From: Sedimentisphaerales bacterium
GTDB taxonomy: Bacteria; Planctomycetota; Phycisphaerae; Sedimentisphaerales; Anaerobacaceae
Reading direction: 5' to 3'
Assembly: GCA_016933985.1 (NCBI GenBank)
Contig: JAFGTU010000419.1
Span: 1 to 5,000 of the forward strand
DNA: 5,000 bases
Program-made: the position numbers and the translations under genes
Notes under the pieces: generated by a model
Databases searched by the model: none
The model's input: the letters and a program-made list of their open reading frames with translations, nothing else
What the model was told of the DNA's origin: nothing
Part shown: positions 1 through 4,359 of the stretch, in pieces
Numbering within the stretch: the first letter of the stretch is position 1
How the letters are laid out: every line of letters starts with the position of its first letter

Positions 1-191
1 CAGCAGAACGTTGAGCCAGGCGGAAAATAGGCGAAGTTGTGGCTCAGGATCCACGAGGCCTCGACGATGCTCTGGGGGCGAATATCGTGGCAGAGATCGA
101 CAAGGCGGGCGTCGGGGTCGATGCTGAAGATCACGCCCTTCATCACGCCGACGTATTCGCCGAATCCGAAATCTGTCATCAGTACGATCAT
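1..191 (-). CDS. SAM hydrolase (SAM hydroxide adenosyltransferase, DUF62 family), N-terminal part, runs off the window
   Basis: The 63 visible codons begin MIVLMTDFG and continue with EYVGVMKGVI, a VDLCHDI segment, RPQSIVEASWIL and a YFPPGS turn. This order is the N-terminal signature of the DUF62 (SAM_HAT) family. Members of the family hydrolyse S-adenosylmethionine to adenosine and methionine, and halogenating relatives use chloride or fluoride. The aspartate of TDFG lies in the SAM-binding region of the family. The ATG at 191 is chosen because family members normally start a few residues before TDFG. No clear Shine-Dalgarno sequence precedes it. The left end of the mobile element lies only 10 bp upstream (202), so any native upstream leader has been displaced. 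The transposase frame enters this gene in phase, so a fused product is possible. Before insertion the gene would have followed the thioesterase by 26 bp. The family call is confident; intactness cannot be judged because most of the gene is outside the window. Confidence 0.85.
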   Translation of the reverse strand, partial: MIVLMTDFGFGEYVGVMKGVIFSIDPDARLVDLCHDIRPQSIVEASWILSHNFAYFPPGSTFC

Positions 192-1100
192 GGCGGAATC
201 CGGTAGTGGTTCACTTTCAGACCAAGTCCTGTCTTCGCGGTTGATCCGTCCGCAGCCCTTGTTCTGTTCTTCTCTGCCTACCAGTAGAGCAACTATGGTC
301 TCGATTGTCCAGGGTTTGACGGCCAGCCCTGCCGCCATTGCAGGCGTCATGCCGAGACTGAGGTGCTTGCGGCAGAAGTTGTAGTGGAAGTAGTGCAGGG
401 CAATGGCGTGTTCATGGTTGCGCCACCGTTTGGAGAAGGCGTTGGTGAGCCGGGTGAACCTGCGATTGGTCATGCGGGTTGTCAGATTCAACCGTTCGGA
501 GTAGGACGTGCTGATATGGTTCTTGTCGGGATCGTTCAGCAGGGGCCTTACCAGCGTCCCTATACACTGGCTGGGGCTGTATCTGGCCTCGTTGGTTCTA
601 TTCGTGTCCTTGCCGTAGAGCTTGAGTAGTTGGGCGAAGTCTATTCCGTCCCATCCGAAAGCGCCTCGTACTGCCTTGATATAAGGCTTGTATCCATCGC
701 TCGTCAGTTGAATCCTGTCTTTGATGCGCTTGGCGATGTCCTGGATGAAAGTCTTGACGTATTCGACTTCCCGCAGTCCTACGAGATAGGAAATAACGAG
801 CTTGCTGTCCGCGTCGATACCGCAGAACGTCCAGCAGTCTCCGTCGCCGAGTTTGCCGTTCTTCTTGCTGTTCTCCTTGCAGCCTACAAACGACCAGATT
901 TCATCGACCTGCGCCCGCTTGGTGGCGAGATTGCGAACCATCCTGTCATGCAGCTCGGCACAGACCTTGCCTACGTCCGCCAACAGCCGTAGGACCGTAA
1001 GCTTGGACACCCCGCATATCCTGCTCGTGGAATTGACAGACTTTCCCTCTATGAGGCAAGTGAGGATCGACGTTCGGGTTGGCACGCTTAGCTTTCTCAT
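192..1100 (-). CDS. IS1-family transposase, single frame, no stop codon of its own
   Basis: The frame from ATG 1100 gives 303 codons before the SAM hydrolase ATG at 191, without a stop. Residues about 20-45 (SVNSTSRICGVSKLTVLRLL) look like an InsA-type helix-turn-helix. The catalytic part resembles IS1 InsB: VDEIWSFVG (D66), a GIDADSK strand near 94-100, TSDGY (D135) and TSYSERLNL (E202), followed by RRFTRLTNAFSK and an HYFHYNFCR helix. D66, D135 and E202 are the likely DDE residues. Unlike classical IS1, which needs an insA/insB frameshift, this is one continuous frame. It reads out through the left TIR: P300 straddles the element end, and residues 301-303 come from the target. An in-frame TGA 11 codons upstream of the start limits extension. 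The start lies about 7 nt after a perfect TATAAT, so the mRNA is probably leaderless. Family call strong; activity unknown. Confidence 0.9.
194..201. repeat. Target-site duplication, left copy
   Basis: CGGAATCC directly abuts the left TIR and matches CGAAATCC beyond the right TIR at 7 of 8 positions. An 8-9 bp duplication is typical of IS1-family insertion. The single mismatch suggests the insertion is not brand new. Confidence 0.75.
202..219 (+). repeat. Left terminal inverted repeat of the IS1-family element
   Basis: GGTAGTGGTTCACTTTCA reads inward on the plus strand. It pairs with the right end (minus strand from 3573) at 15 of 18 positions. On the minus strand it also encodes the last element-derived transposase residues, about 295-300 (ESEPLP). 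Confidence 0.85.
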
Positions 1101-1106
1101 ATTGGC

Positions 1107-1134
1107 ATTATACTTGCCCGTGCAAGCAGGTCAG
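1107..1134 (-). promoter_or_regulatory. Promoter of the transposase, probably leaderless
   Basis: On the minus strand a perfect TATAAT lies at 1112-1107. CTGACC at 1134-1129 is a -35 candidate (4 of 6 to TTGACA) with a 16-bp spacer. The expected start of transcription, about 7 nt past the -10, falls on or next to the ATG at 1100, so the transcript would have essentially no leader. Palindrome 1 (1113-1126) fills the spacer and abuts the -10, so a bound protein should block this promoter. Confidence 0.7.
1113..1126. promoter_or_regulatory. Operator-like palindrome 1 (CTTGC-N4-GCAAG)
   Basis: CTTGCCCGTGCAAG has perfect 5-bp arms. It lies within the transposase promoter spacer, directly next to its -10 box. 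Its centre is at 1119.5, exactly 30 bp from palindrome 2. Confidence 0.75.
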
Positions 1135-1142
1135 ATTAAATA

Positions 1143-1156
1143 CTTGCTCAAGCAAG
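1143..1156. promoter_or_regulatory. Operator-like palindrome 2 (CTTGC-N4-GCAAG)
   Basis: CTTGCTCAAGCAAG is fully palindromic apart from its central dinucleotide. Its centre at 1149.5 is 30 bp from palindrome 1 and 20 bp from palindrome 3. It sits between the two divergent promoters and could let bound protein bridge both sites. Confidence 0.75.
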
Positions 1157-1159
1157 AAC

Positions 1160-1179
1160 ATTCTTGCCAGGGCAAGAAT
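1160..1179. promoter_or_regulatory. Operator-like palindrome 3 (9-bp arms)
   Basis: ATTCTTGCCAGGGCAAGAAT has perfect 9-bp arms around AG and contains the same CTTGC-N4-GCAAG core. It covers the -35 (TTGCCA, 1164-1169) of the P63C-gene promoter, so occupancy should repress that gene. This is the strongest of the three sites. Confidence 0.8.
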
Positions 1180-1191
1180 GACTGTTATAAT
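1164..1191 (+). promoter_or_regulatory. Promoter of the P63C-domain gene
   Basis: TTGCCA at 1164-1169 (5 of 6 to TTGACA), a 16-bp spacer and a perfect TATAAT at 1186-1191 form a strong sigma-70-type promoter. Transcription should start near 1198, giving a leader of about 15 nt that contains the ribosome-binding site. The -35 lies inside palindrome 3. Confidence 0.8.
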
Positions 1192-1200
1192 CTGGATAGA

Positions 1201-1206
1201 AAGGAG
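1201..1206 (+). promoter_or_regulatory. Ribosome-binding site deciding the P63C gene start
   Basis: AAGGAG ends 6 nt before the ATG at 1213. This, with the promoter at 1164-1191, fixes the start at 1213. The upstream in-frame ATGs (from 802) lie antisense within the transposase gene. Confidence 0.85.
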
Positions 1207-1212
1207 TCAACG

Positions 1213-2322
1213 ATGACTGATAACGAACACGGAGATATTCAGAAACAACCGAAGAACGAGGCTGCACGCGAATTGTCTAAACTTGGCGCATCAAAAGGAG
1301 GAAAGGCCAGAGCACAATCGCTTACACGAGAAGAAAGGAGCGCGATAGCTCGCAATGCCGTAGTCAAACGCTGGCAGCGCGCAGGTAAGAATACAGCGGT
1401 GGCCAAAGCCACCCATGAAGGACCGCTATGCATAGGTGATTTGGCAATCCCATGCGCTGTGCTTGACGACGGGACGCGTGTTCTATCCCAACGCGGTTTT
1501 GCCAAGGCAATCGGAGGCGGCAAGCCCATGTCAATGACAAGGCGCGGTGCCGGCAATTTGCCCGCTCTGTTGAATGCAACAAACCTTAAACCGTTTATTG
1601 GAGAGGAGTTAACGGCGGCGGCGAAACCAATCCCCTATGTGGCGATGCACGGAGGGCCTCCAGCATACGGGATTAGAGCTGAGGCCATACCAATGATATG
1701 CAGGGTATGGCTTGAAGCCAGAGACGCAAATAAGTTGCACAAGCGGCAAGAACATTTGGCTGTGCAGGCCGACATTATCATCCGGGGCCTTGCGACCGTA
1801 GGCATTGTTGCTCTTGTCGATGAAGCCACCGGTTATCAAGATGACCGTATCAAAAATGGTTTGGCCAAGATACTTGAGGCGTTTGTGGCAAAGGAGTTGC
1901 GCCCGTGGGTTCATACGTTTCCGGTGGACTATTATCGACAGATGTACAGACTTAAAGGACTGGAATATCCTCCTCAGAAGGCCAACCGAATGCCTCGCTA
2001 CTTTGGTAAACTGACAAATGACATCGTGTACGCCAGGTTGGCTCCGGGAGTCTTGGAAGAACTGAAACGGATAACGGAAAGGGACAAACACGGTCGCCTC
2101 AAAACTCATTTGCATAGACGACTCACCGCTGATATCGGCCACCCTAAACTCCAAATGCACCTTGGGGCGGTGACAGCTTTGATGAAAGTGGTTGAAGATG
2201 GAGATTGGCCCGGGTTTATGAAGCTGTTGGATAAGCATTATGAGCGTCAAACCATAGGGCCTCACCTTTTCGAGGGGCAAGAGACGCGCGAACCGAAGAT
2301 ATTGCCAGCCGGGAAGCCATAG
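1213..2322 (+). CDS. P63C-domain protein, element cargo and candidate regulator
   Basis: The 369-aa product has three visible parts. Residues about 26-54 carry the GGKARAxxLxxEER...ARNAVVKRW leader, a basic helical motif seen in many short phage and plasmid proteins. The middle, about 70-200, includes DGTRVLSQRGFAKAIG, a PICRVWLEAR-like segment (residues 160-170) and an ADIIIRGLATVGIVALVDEA helix, which resemble phage antirepressor-like proteins. The C-terminal part, about 208-345, is the P63C domain: GYQDDRIKNGLAKILEAFV, LRPWVHTFP, YFGKLTNDIVYARLAPGVLE, HLHRRLT and GHPKLQMHL. P63C (PF10546) is found in phages and mobile DNA; its biochemical role is not established. The gene diverges from the transposase and shares its operator region, and it converges on the three-gene cluster with 5 bp between the genes. 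I infer a regulatory or maintenance role, possibly binding the CTTGC-N4-GCAAG sites. Domain call strong; function uncertain. Confidence 0.88.
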   Translation: MTDNEHGDIQKQPKNEAARELSKLGASKGGKARAQSLTREERSAIARNAVVKRWQRAGKNTAVAKATHEGPLCIGDLAIPCAVLDDGTRVLSQRGFAKAIGGGKPMSMTRRGAGNLPALLNATNLKPFIGEELTAAAKPIPYVAMHGGPPAYGIRAEAIPMICRVWLEARDANKLHKRQEHLAVQADIIIRGLATVGIVALVDEATGYQDDRIKNGLAKILEAFVAKELRPWVHTFPVDYYRQMYRLKGLEYPPQKANRMPRYFGKLTNDIVYARLAPGVLEELKRITERDKHGRLKTHLHRRLTADIGHPKLQMHLGAVTALMKVVEDGDWPGFMKLLDKHYERQTIGPHLFEGQETREPKILPAGKP

Positions 2323-2327
2323 CTGAC

Positions 2328-2495
2328 TCAATTCGTAGGCTTTCCCTTATCTGTCTCTGTGTCATGGAGCGGTGTGGCATTATTCTTACTGTCTGTGCTC
2401 TGCTCGACAACCCACTTGGCAAGCTGGTTGGGATCTCGCGGGCGCTTTCCGCGCCCGTCGGGTGGATTCTGGCGTGAGTTCCTTTTGTCGGTCAT
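2328..2495 (-). CDS. Small basic protein with an RPxDPNQLAK motif, function unknown
   Basis: The 55-aa product starts at ATG 2495, four nt after the stop of the gene before it. GAGG lies 9 nt upstream, within the previous gene's last codons. Residues about 14-36 read GRGKRPRDPNQLAKWVVEQ, a basic patch followed by a short helix. I recall similar short proteins with an RPxDxNQLAxxxV core in many bacteria, without an assigned function. The C-terminal ~20 residues are polar and probably disordered. A longer version of the frame from 2672 is rejected because it overlaps the upstream gene and its extra residues look like antisense translation. It is the last gene of the three-gene cluster and ends 5 bp from the convergent P63C gene. 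It could be a DNA- or RNA-binding accessory peptide, but that is a guess. Confidence 0.65.
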   Translation of the reverse strand: MTDKRNSRQNPPDGRGKRPRDPNQLAKWVVEQSTDSKNNATPLHDTETDKGKPTN

Positions 2496-2499
2496 GACT

Positions 2500-2910
2500 T
2501 CAGGCCTCACAAAGTTCCTGCGCGGGCATCGTGAAATCGTATCCGGGCGGGCAGATGGCAGACGCATACGCCTGCCTGCGCTCCAGACTCTTCGGCCCCT
2601 CGTCGTAGGCAGCCAGCAGTAAAGCGGTGAGACATACGGACCTGATGCTGTCTCCCTTGGATTCGGACTCAACTATTAGTGCGTCCAAGCCGAATTTCTC
2701 TATGATCGCGCGTACATCTTTGATTTGGAATCCGATCGGTCGATTGTCAATGGCGGAACGATACATGGTTAGAATGGCATCAACCCGGTCCCTCACGACT
2801 GCTTCGTCGGCAGTTTGATAGATGATGCAATCCCCATCTGGATTGTACCAGGGTCGCGCGGTGAACTCCTGTTCTCCCTGTACAAATTCACTCAAGAAGT
2901 GCTTTTCCAT
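2500..2910 (-). CDS. Conserved-looking hypothetical protein, middle gene of the cargo cluster
   Basis: The 136-aa soluble protein starts at ATG 2910, with GGAG 7 nt upstream. It overlaps the end of the preceding gene by 19 nt, implying translational coupling. An N-terminal aromatic segment (ARPWYNPDGDCIIYQTADEA, residues about 18-37) leads into a helix (VVRDRVDAILTMYRSA), a GFQIKDVRAIIEKFG segment near 60-74 and a helical C-terminal half (VCLTALLLAAYDEG). No signal peptide, membrane segment or catalytic motif is evident. The regular alternation of hydrophobic and charged residues, the good ribosome-binding site and the tight packing support a real gene. I do not recognise a named family. Its coupling to the upstream gene suggests that the two products act together, perhaps as a complex. 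Confidence 0.7.
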   Translation of the reverse strand: MEKHFLSEFVQGEQEFTARPWYNPDGDCIIYQTADEAVVRDRVDAILTMYRSAIDNRPIGFQIKDVRAIIEKFGLDALIVESESKGDSIRSVCLTALLLAAYDEGPKSLERRQAYASAICPPGYDFTMPAQELCEA

Positions 2911-3305
2911 ATCGGGGCTCCATATCTTTTGTCCCAGTCGATAGGGCTAAACGGGTCGTCACTGTCAACCCGTTCGGCTCCAAATTCAAATACTACCTTG
3001 CGTGGATTCACATACACTGCGAACACCAAGTGGTCAGGAAATGGGACAACCACTTGGGGCTTGATATACCACATCTCCGGCACGCCCGTGTAACACCATC
3101 CGCCTTCGTGCAATTTTCTTAGACCAGCAAAGATCCGCTCTGGATTCTTGAGTACGTGCTTGACTGCGCGCAAGTTCTCATACCTCACGGGGGCATATTT
3201 GTACAGCCTCTCGTAAAGGTGAACCGGTATCTCTACGCAAATCCTTGGTCCGTCTGGATTATCAGGGTCAAGCGTTTCACACTTATAGTTGAAGCGCGCA
3301 TGCAT
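2892..3305 (-). CDS. Hypothetical protein, possible BECR-like (RelE/barnase-type) fold, first gene of the cargo cluster
   Basis: The 137-aa product from ATG 3305 contains ICVEIPVHLYERLYKYAPV, then RYENLRAVKHVLKNPERIFAGLR, then GGWCYTG and WYIKPQVVVPFPDHLVFAVYV. The series helix, 'P-x-R-I' turn, aromatic strand and then 'VVV...LVFAVYV' strands is reminiscent of the small BECR nuclease-like proteins found in phages and toxin systems. That is an inference from pattern only; no catalytic residues can be assigned. The C-terminus is rich in acidic residues and ends IWKSTS. A GTG at 3365 with AGGG 5 nt upstream would add 20 cysteine-rich residues. I prefer 3305 because the best promoter (-10 TACAAT at 3335-3330) lies downstream of that GTG. 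The last 19 nt overlap the next gene. Gene reality likely; function unknown. Confidence 0.68.
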   Translation of the reverse strand: MHARFNYKCETLDPDNPDGPRICVEIPVHLYERLYKYAPVRYENLRAVKHVLKNPERIFAGLRKLHEGGWCYTGVPEMWYIKPQVVVPFPDHLVFAVYVNPRKVVFEFGAERVDSDDPFSPIDWDKRYGAPIWKSTS

Positions 3306-3329
3306 CCATATCGCAATCAGGCAATCACC

Positions 3330-3358
3330 ATTGTAACACAAAAACGTACATAGTTTAA
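3330..3358 (-). promoter_or_regulatory. Likely promoter of the three-gene cargo cluster
   Basis: On the minus strand TTAAAC (3358-3353), a 17-bp spacer and TACAAT (3335-3330, 5 of 6 to consensus) form a plausible sigma-70 promoter. The expected start near 3323 gives a leader of about 18 nt to the ATG at 3305. A perfect TTGACA also lies at 3384-3379, but only CGATTA is found 17 bp after it. Confidence 0.5.
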
Positions 3359-3365
3359 TCGGCAC

Positions 3366-3573
3366 AAATGCCCTATTTTGTCAAAGGAAAGCGTTTTGAC
3401 CTGTAAGCAATTGTACCTAAAGCGTTTATGGCTCATCCTCTTAGGGCGAAAGAATCGAAATAAGGCAGGAAACGGCATCCACATGTCGCAGACCTGTTGT
3501 TACGCGTAGATTAACACTGTCGGAGGGAATACACGTCTGATAAGATGGGCCCACTTCAAAGTGAACGAGTACC
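3366..3573. other. Non-coding right end of the element
   Basis: About 200 bp lie between the cargo cluster and the right TIR with no credible gene on either strand. It holds a perfect TTGACA (minus, 3384-3379) and two direct copies of AAAGCGTTT at 3388-3396 and 3419-3427, 31 bp apart and just upstream of the cluster promoter. These could be regulator sites. The rest shows no clear structure. Confidence 0.5.
3556..3573 (-). repeat. Right terminal inverted repeat of the IS1-family element
   Basis: Reading inward on the minus strand from 3573, GGTACTCGTTCACTTTGA matches the left end at 15 of 18 positions. The mismatches are G/C transversions at positions 5, 7 and 17. Confidence 0.85.
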
Positions 3574-3581
3574 CGAAATCC
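3574..3581. repeat. Target-site duplication, right copy
   Basis: CGAAATCC follows the right TIR directly and matches the left copy CGGAATCC at 7 of 8 positions. Confidence 0.75.
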
Positions 3582-3597
3582 CGAAGCCGCCGCACCG

Positions 3598-4023
3598 CTA
3601 TTCGTCGGGCGGGTACATGAATTCGGGGATGCGGCGGAGGGTCCTGTCGGCGCCGATGCAGGCCAGGACGCTCCATCCCTCGGTAAGAAGCAGGCCGTCG
3701 CGTTCGCGCAGGAGCCGGTACGTGTGCTCGACCTTGGCGACGGTGACTCTCGAACAGGTGGTTTCCAGCCGGAGCGGCTCATCGTAGAAGACGGGCCGGC
3801 GGTACTTGATCCGCAGCTCGGCCACCACGAAGAAGACTCCCGCTGCTTCGAGGTCCCGGTAGACGATGCCGTTGGCCCGCAGCAGCTCGGTCCGGCCCAT
3901 CTCGAACCAGACGGGAAAGACGCTGTGGTGGACCACGCCGCCTTTGTCGGTCTCGGCATAGCGAGGCACCACGGTGATCGTGTGGCTCTTCAGGGTCGTA
4001 TGTCTGGGCAGTTCTATTTCCAT
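3598..4023 (-). CDS. Acyl-CoA thioesterase, YbgC/FadM (4-hydroxybenzoyl-CoA thioesterase) hotdog family
   Basis: The 141-aa product has the usual length of a single hotdog domain. Near the N-terminus VVPRYAETDKGGVVHHSVFP matches the family active-site segment. The aspartate of ETD is the expected catalytic residue. WFEMGRTELLR then forms the central hotdog helix. FFVVAELRIKYRRPVFYDEPL and the later strands complete the fold. Such enzymes hydrolyse short or aromatic acyl-CoA thioesters in the cytoplasm. The start at 4023 (MEIELP) is chosen because residues from upstream starts (4041, 4110) are proline- and arginine-rich and lie outside the fold; no clear Shine-Dalgarno sequence supports any of them. 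The gene is GC-rich like the uroD-family gene and is probably host DNA. Its TAG at 3600-3598 lies 16 bp from the target duplication of the element, which separates it from the SAM hydrolase gene. Confidence 0.9.
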   Translation of the reverse strand: MEIELPRHTTLKSHTITVVPRYAETDKGGVVHHSVFPVWFEMGRTELLRANGIVYRDLEAAGVFFVVAELRIKYRRPVFYDEPLRLETTCSRVTVAKVEHTYRLLRERDGLLLTEGWSVLACIGADRTLRRIPEFMYPPDE

Positions 4024-4087
4024 GGTGGGCCAGGATACCATACGCTCGGGCCTTTTCAAGCTGCCTGGGGTCCCCAAGGCCCGTTTC

Positions 4088-4125
4088 GGTCGGATTTGAG
4101 CTCTGACCAAGTCCTAAAAATCCGA
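4088..4125. repeat. Inverted repeat containing an element-end-like sequence
   Basis: TCGGATTT (4090-4097) and AAATCCGA (4118-4125) form perfect 8-bp arms around a 20-nt loop. The loop holds GACCAAGTCCT (4105-4115), identical to 220-230 just inside the left end of the element. The sequence starts with GGT at 4088, at almost the same offset as the left TIR. It may be a relic of a related element end or a chance match. Confidence 0.4.
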
Positions 4126-4185
4126 GAAAATTTCCTTTACCCCTGCGGCTGGGCTCGGTATATTTAAGAAGCAGGTTTAGCCCTC

Positions 4186-4237
4186 AAGCCCCTGCGTGTT
4201 ATCTCGCTTTTCCTCTCCCTCCGCCGCGCAGGGGCTT
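4186..4237. repeat. 11-bp inverted repeat downstream of the uroD-family gene
   Basis: AAGCCCCTGCG (4186-4196) and CGCAGGGGCTT (4227-4237) are perfect arms with a 30-nt loop. The hairpin lies about 120 bp past the uroD-family stop. No T-run follows on the minus strand, so a classical intrinsic terminator for that gene is not supported, although transcript-end processing is possible. Confidence 0.45.
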
Positions 4238-4359
4238 CTTTGGTTCTTCCGCGCTCCAGGAATCTCCATAGCCATTTGAACAGAGATGCTCCAGGTTGCG
4301 CAAAGGAAGGCCGGCGCTGCTTCGCCCTTGGATTCGTCCTGAATGCTCCGTCCCGAGCC

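Larger units (their letters stand above)
202..3573. mobile_element. Complete IS1-family element carrying passenger genes (3,372 bp)
   Basis: The ends are defined by inverted repeats at 202-219 (GGTAGTGGTTCACTTTCA) and, on the minus strand, 3573-3556 (GGTACTCGTTCACTTTGA). They match at 15 of 18 positions, including an unbroken 9-mer, and both begin with GGT as IS1 does. Immediately outside are CGGAATCC (194-201) and CGAAATCC (3574-3581), an 8-bp direct duplication with one mismatch. Inside are an IS1-type transposase next to the left end, a P63C-domain gene and a three-gene minus-strand cluster. The flanks are GC-rich host genes on one strand, whereas the interior is less GC-rich. IS elements with extra non-transposase genes (transporter IS) are known in several families. 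This is about four times the usual ~0.8 kb of IS1. A composite origin is possible, but I found no convincing internal TIR copy. Confidence 0.85.
4024..4359. other. Intergenic region between the uroD-family gene and the thioesterase
   Basis: 336 bp with no credible gene on either strand. It contains two inverted repeats (4090-4125 and 4186-4237, listed separately). CCCCTGCG also occurs at 4140-4147, so the right arm of the second hairpin could pair with either of two copies. On the minus strand TTAAATATACC at about 4167-4157 is an AT-rich patch that might hold a weak -10 for the thioesterase, but I see no convincing -35. Confidence 0.5.

Noticed and set aside
37..992. Plus-strand open frames of 88-120 codons in the left 1 kb
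   Set aside because: They are antisense to the SAM hydrolase and transposase, whose minus-strand frames carry clear family motifs.
192..1100. Programmed frameshift in the transposase, as in classical IS1 insA/insB
   Set aside because: The helix-turn-helix and all DDE motifs are in one continuous frame, so no frameshift is needed.
1113..1179. The three palindromes as a CRISPR array or replication iterons
   Set aside because: There are only three imperfect copies with unequal spacing, no spacers of uniform length and no cas or replication initiator gene. Their position on two promoters fits operators better.
802..1212. N-terminal extension of the P63C frame back to an ATG at 802
   Set aside because: It lies antisense to the conserved transposase, crosses both promoters and all three palindromes, and has no family-like residues. 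The ATG at 1213 has AAGGAG and a promoter.
2323..2345. Terminator between the convergent P63C gene and the small-gene cluster
   Set aside because: Only 5 bp separate the coding regions and no stem with a T-run is visible on either strand.
3441..3959. Minus-strand frame of 172 codons overlapping the thioesterase
   Set aside because: It is rich in Ser, Pro, Arg and Thr as expected of an out-of-frame GC-rich shadow, and the overlapping thioesterase has clear family motifs.
220..4115. GACCAAGTCCT direct repeats (220-230, 4105-4115) as attachment sites of an integrated island
   Set aside because: No integrase is present, 11-bp matches are expected by chance in 5 kb, and the TIR plus duplication at 202/3573 gives a better boundary that leaves the host-like thioesterase outside.
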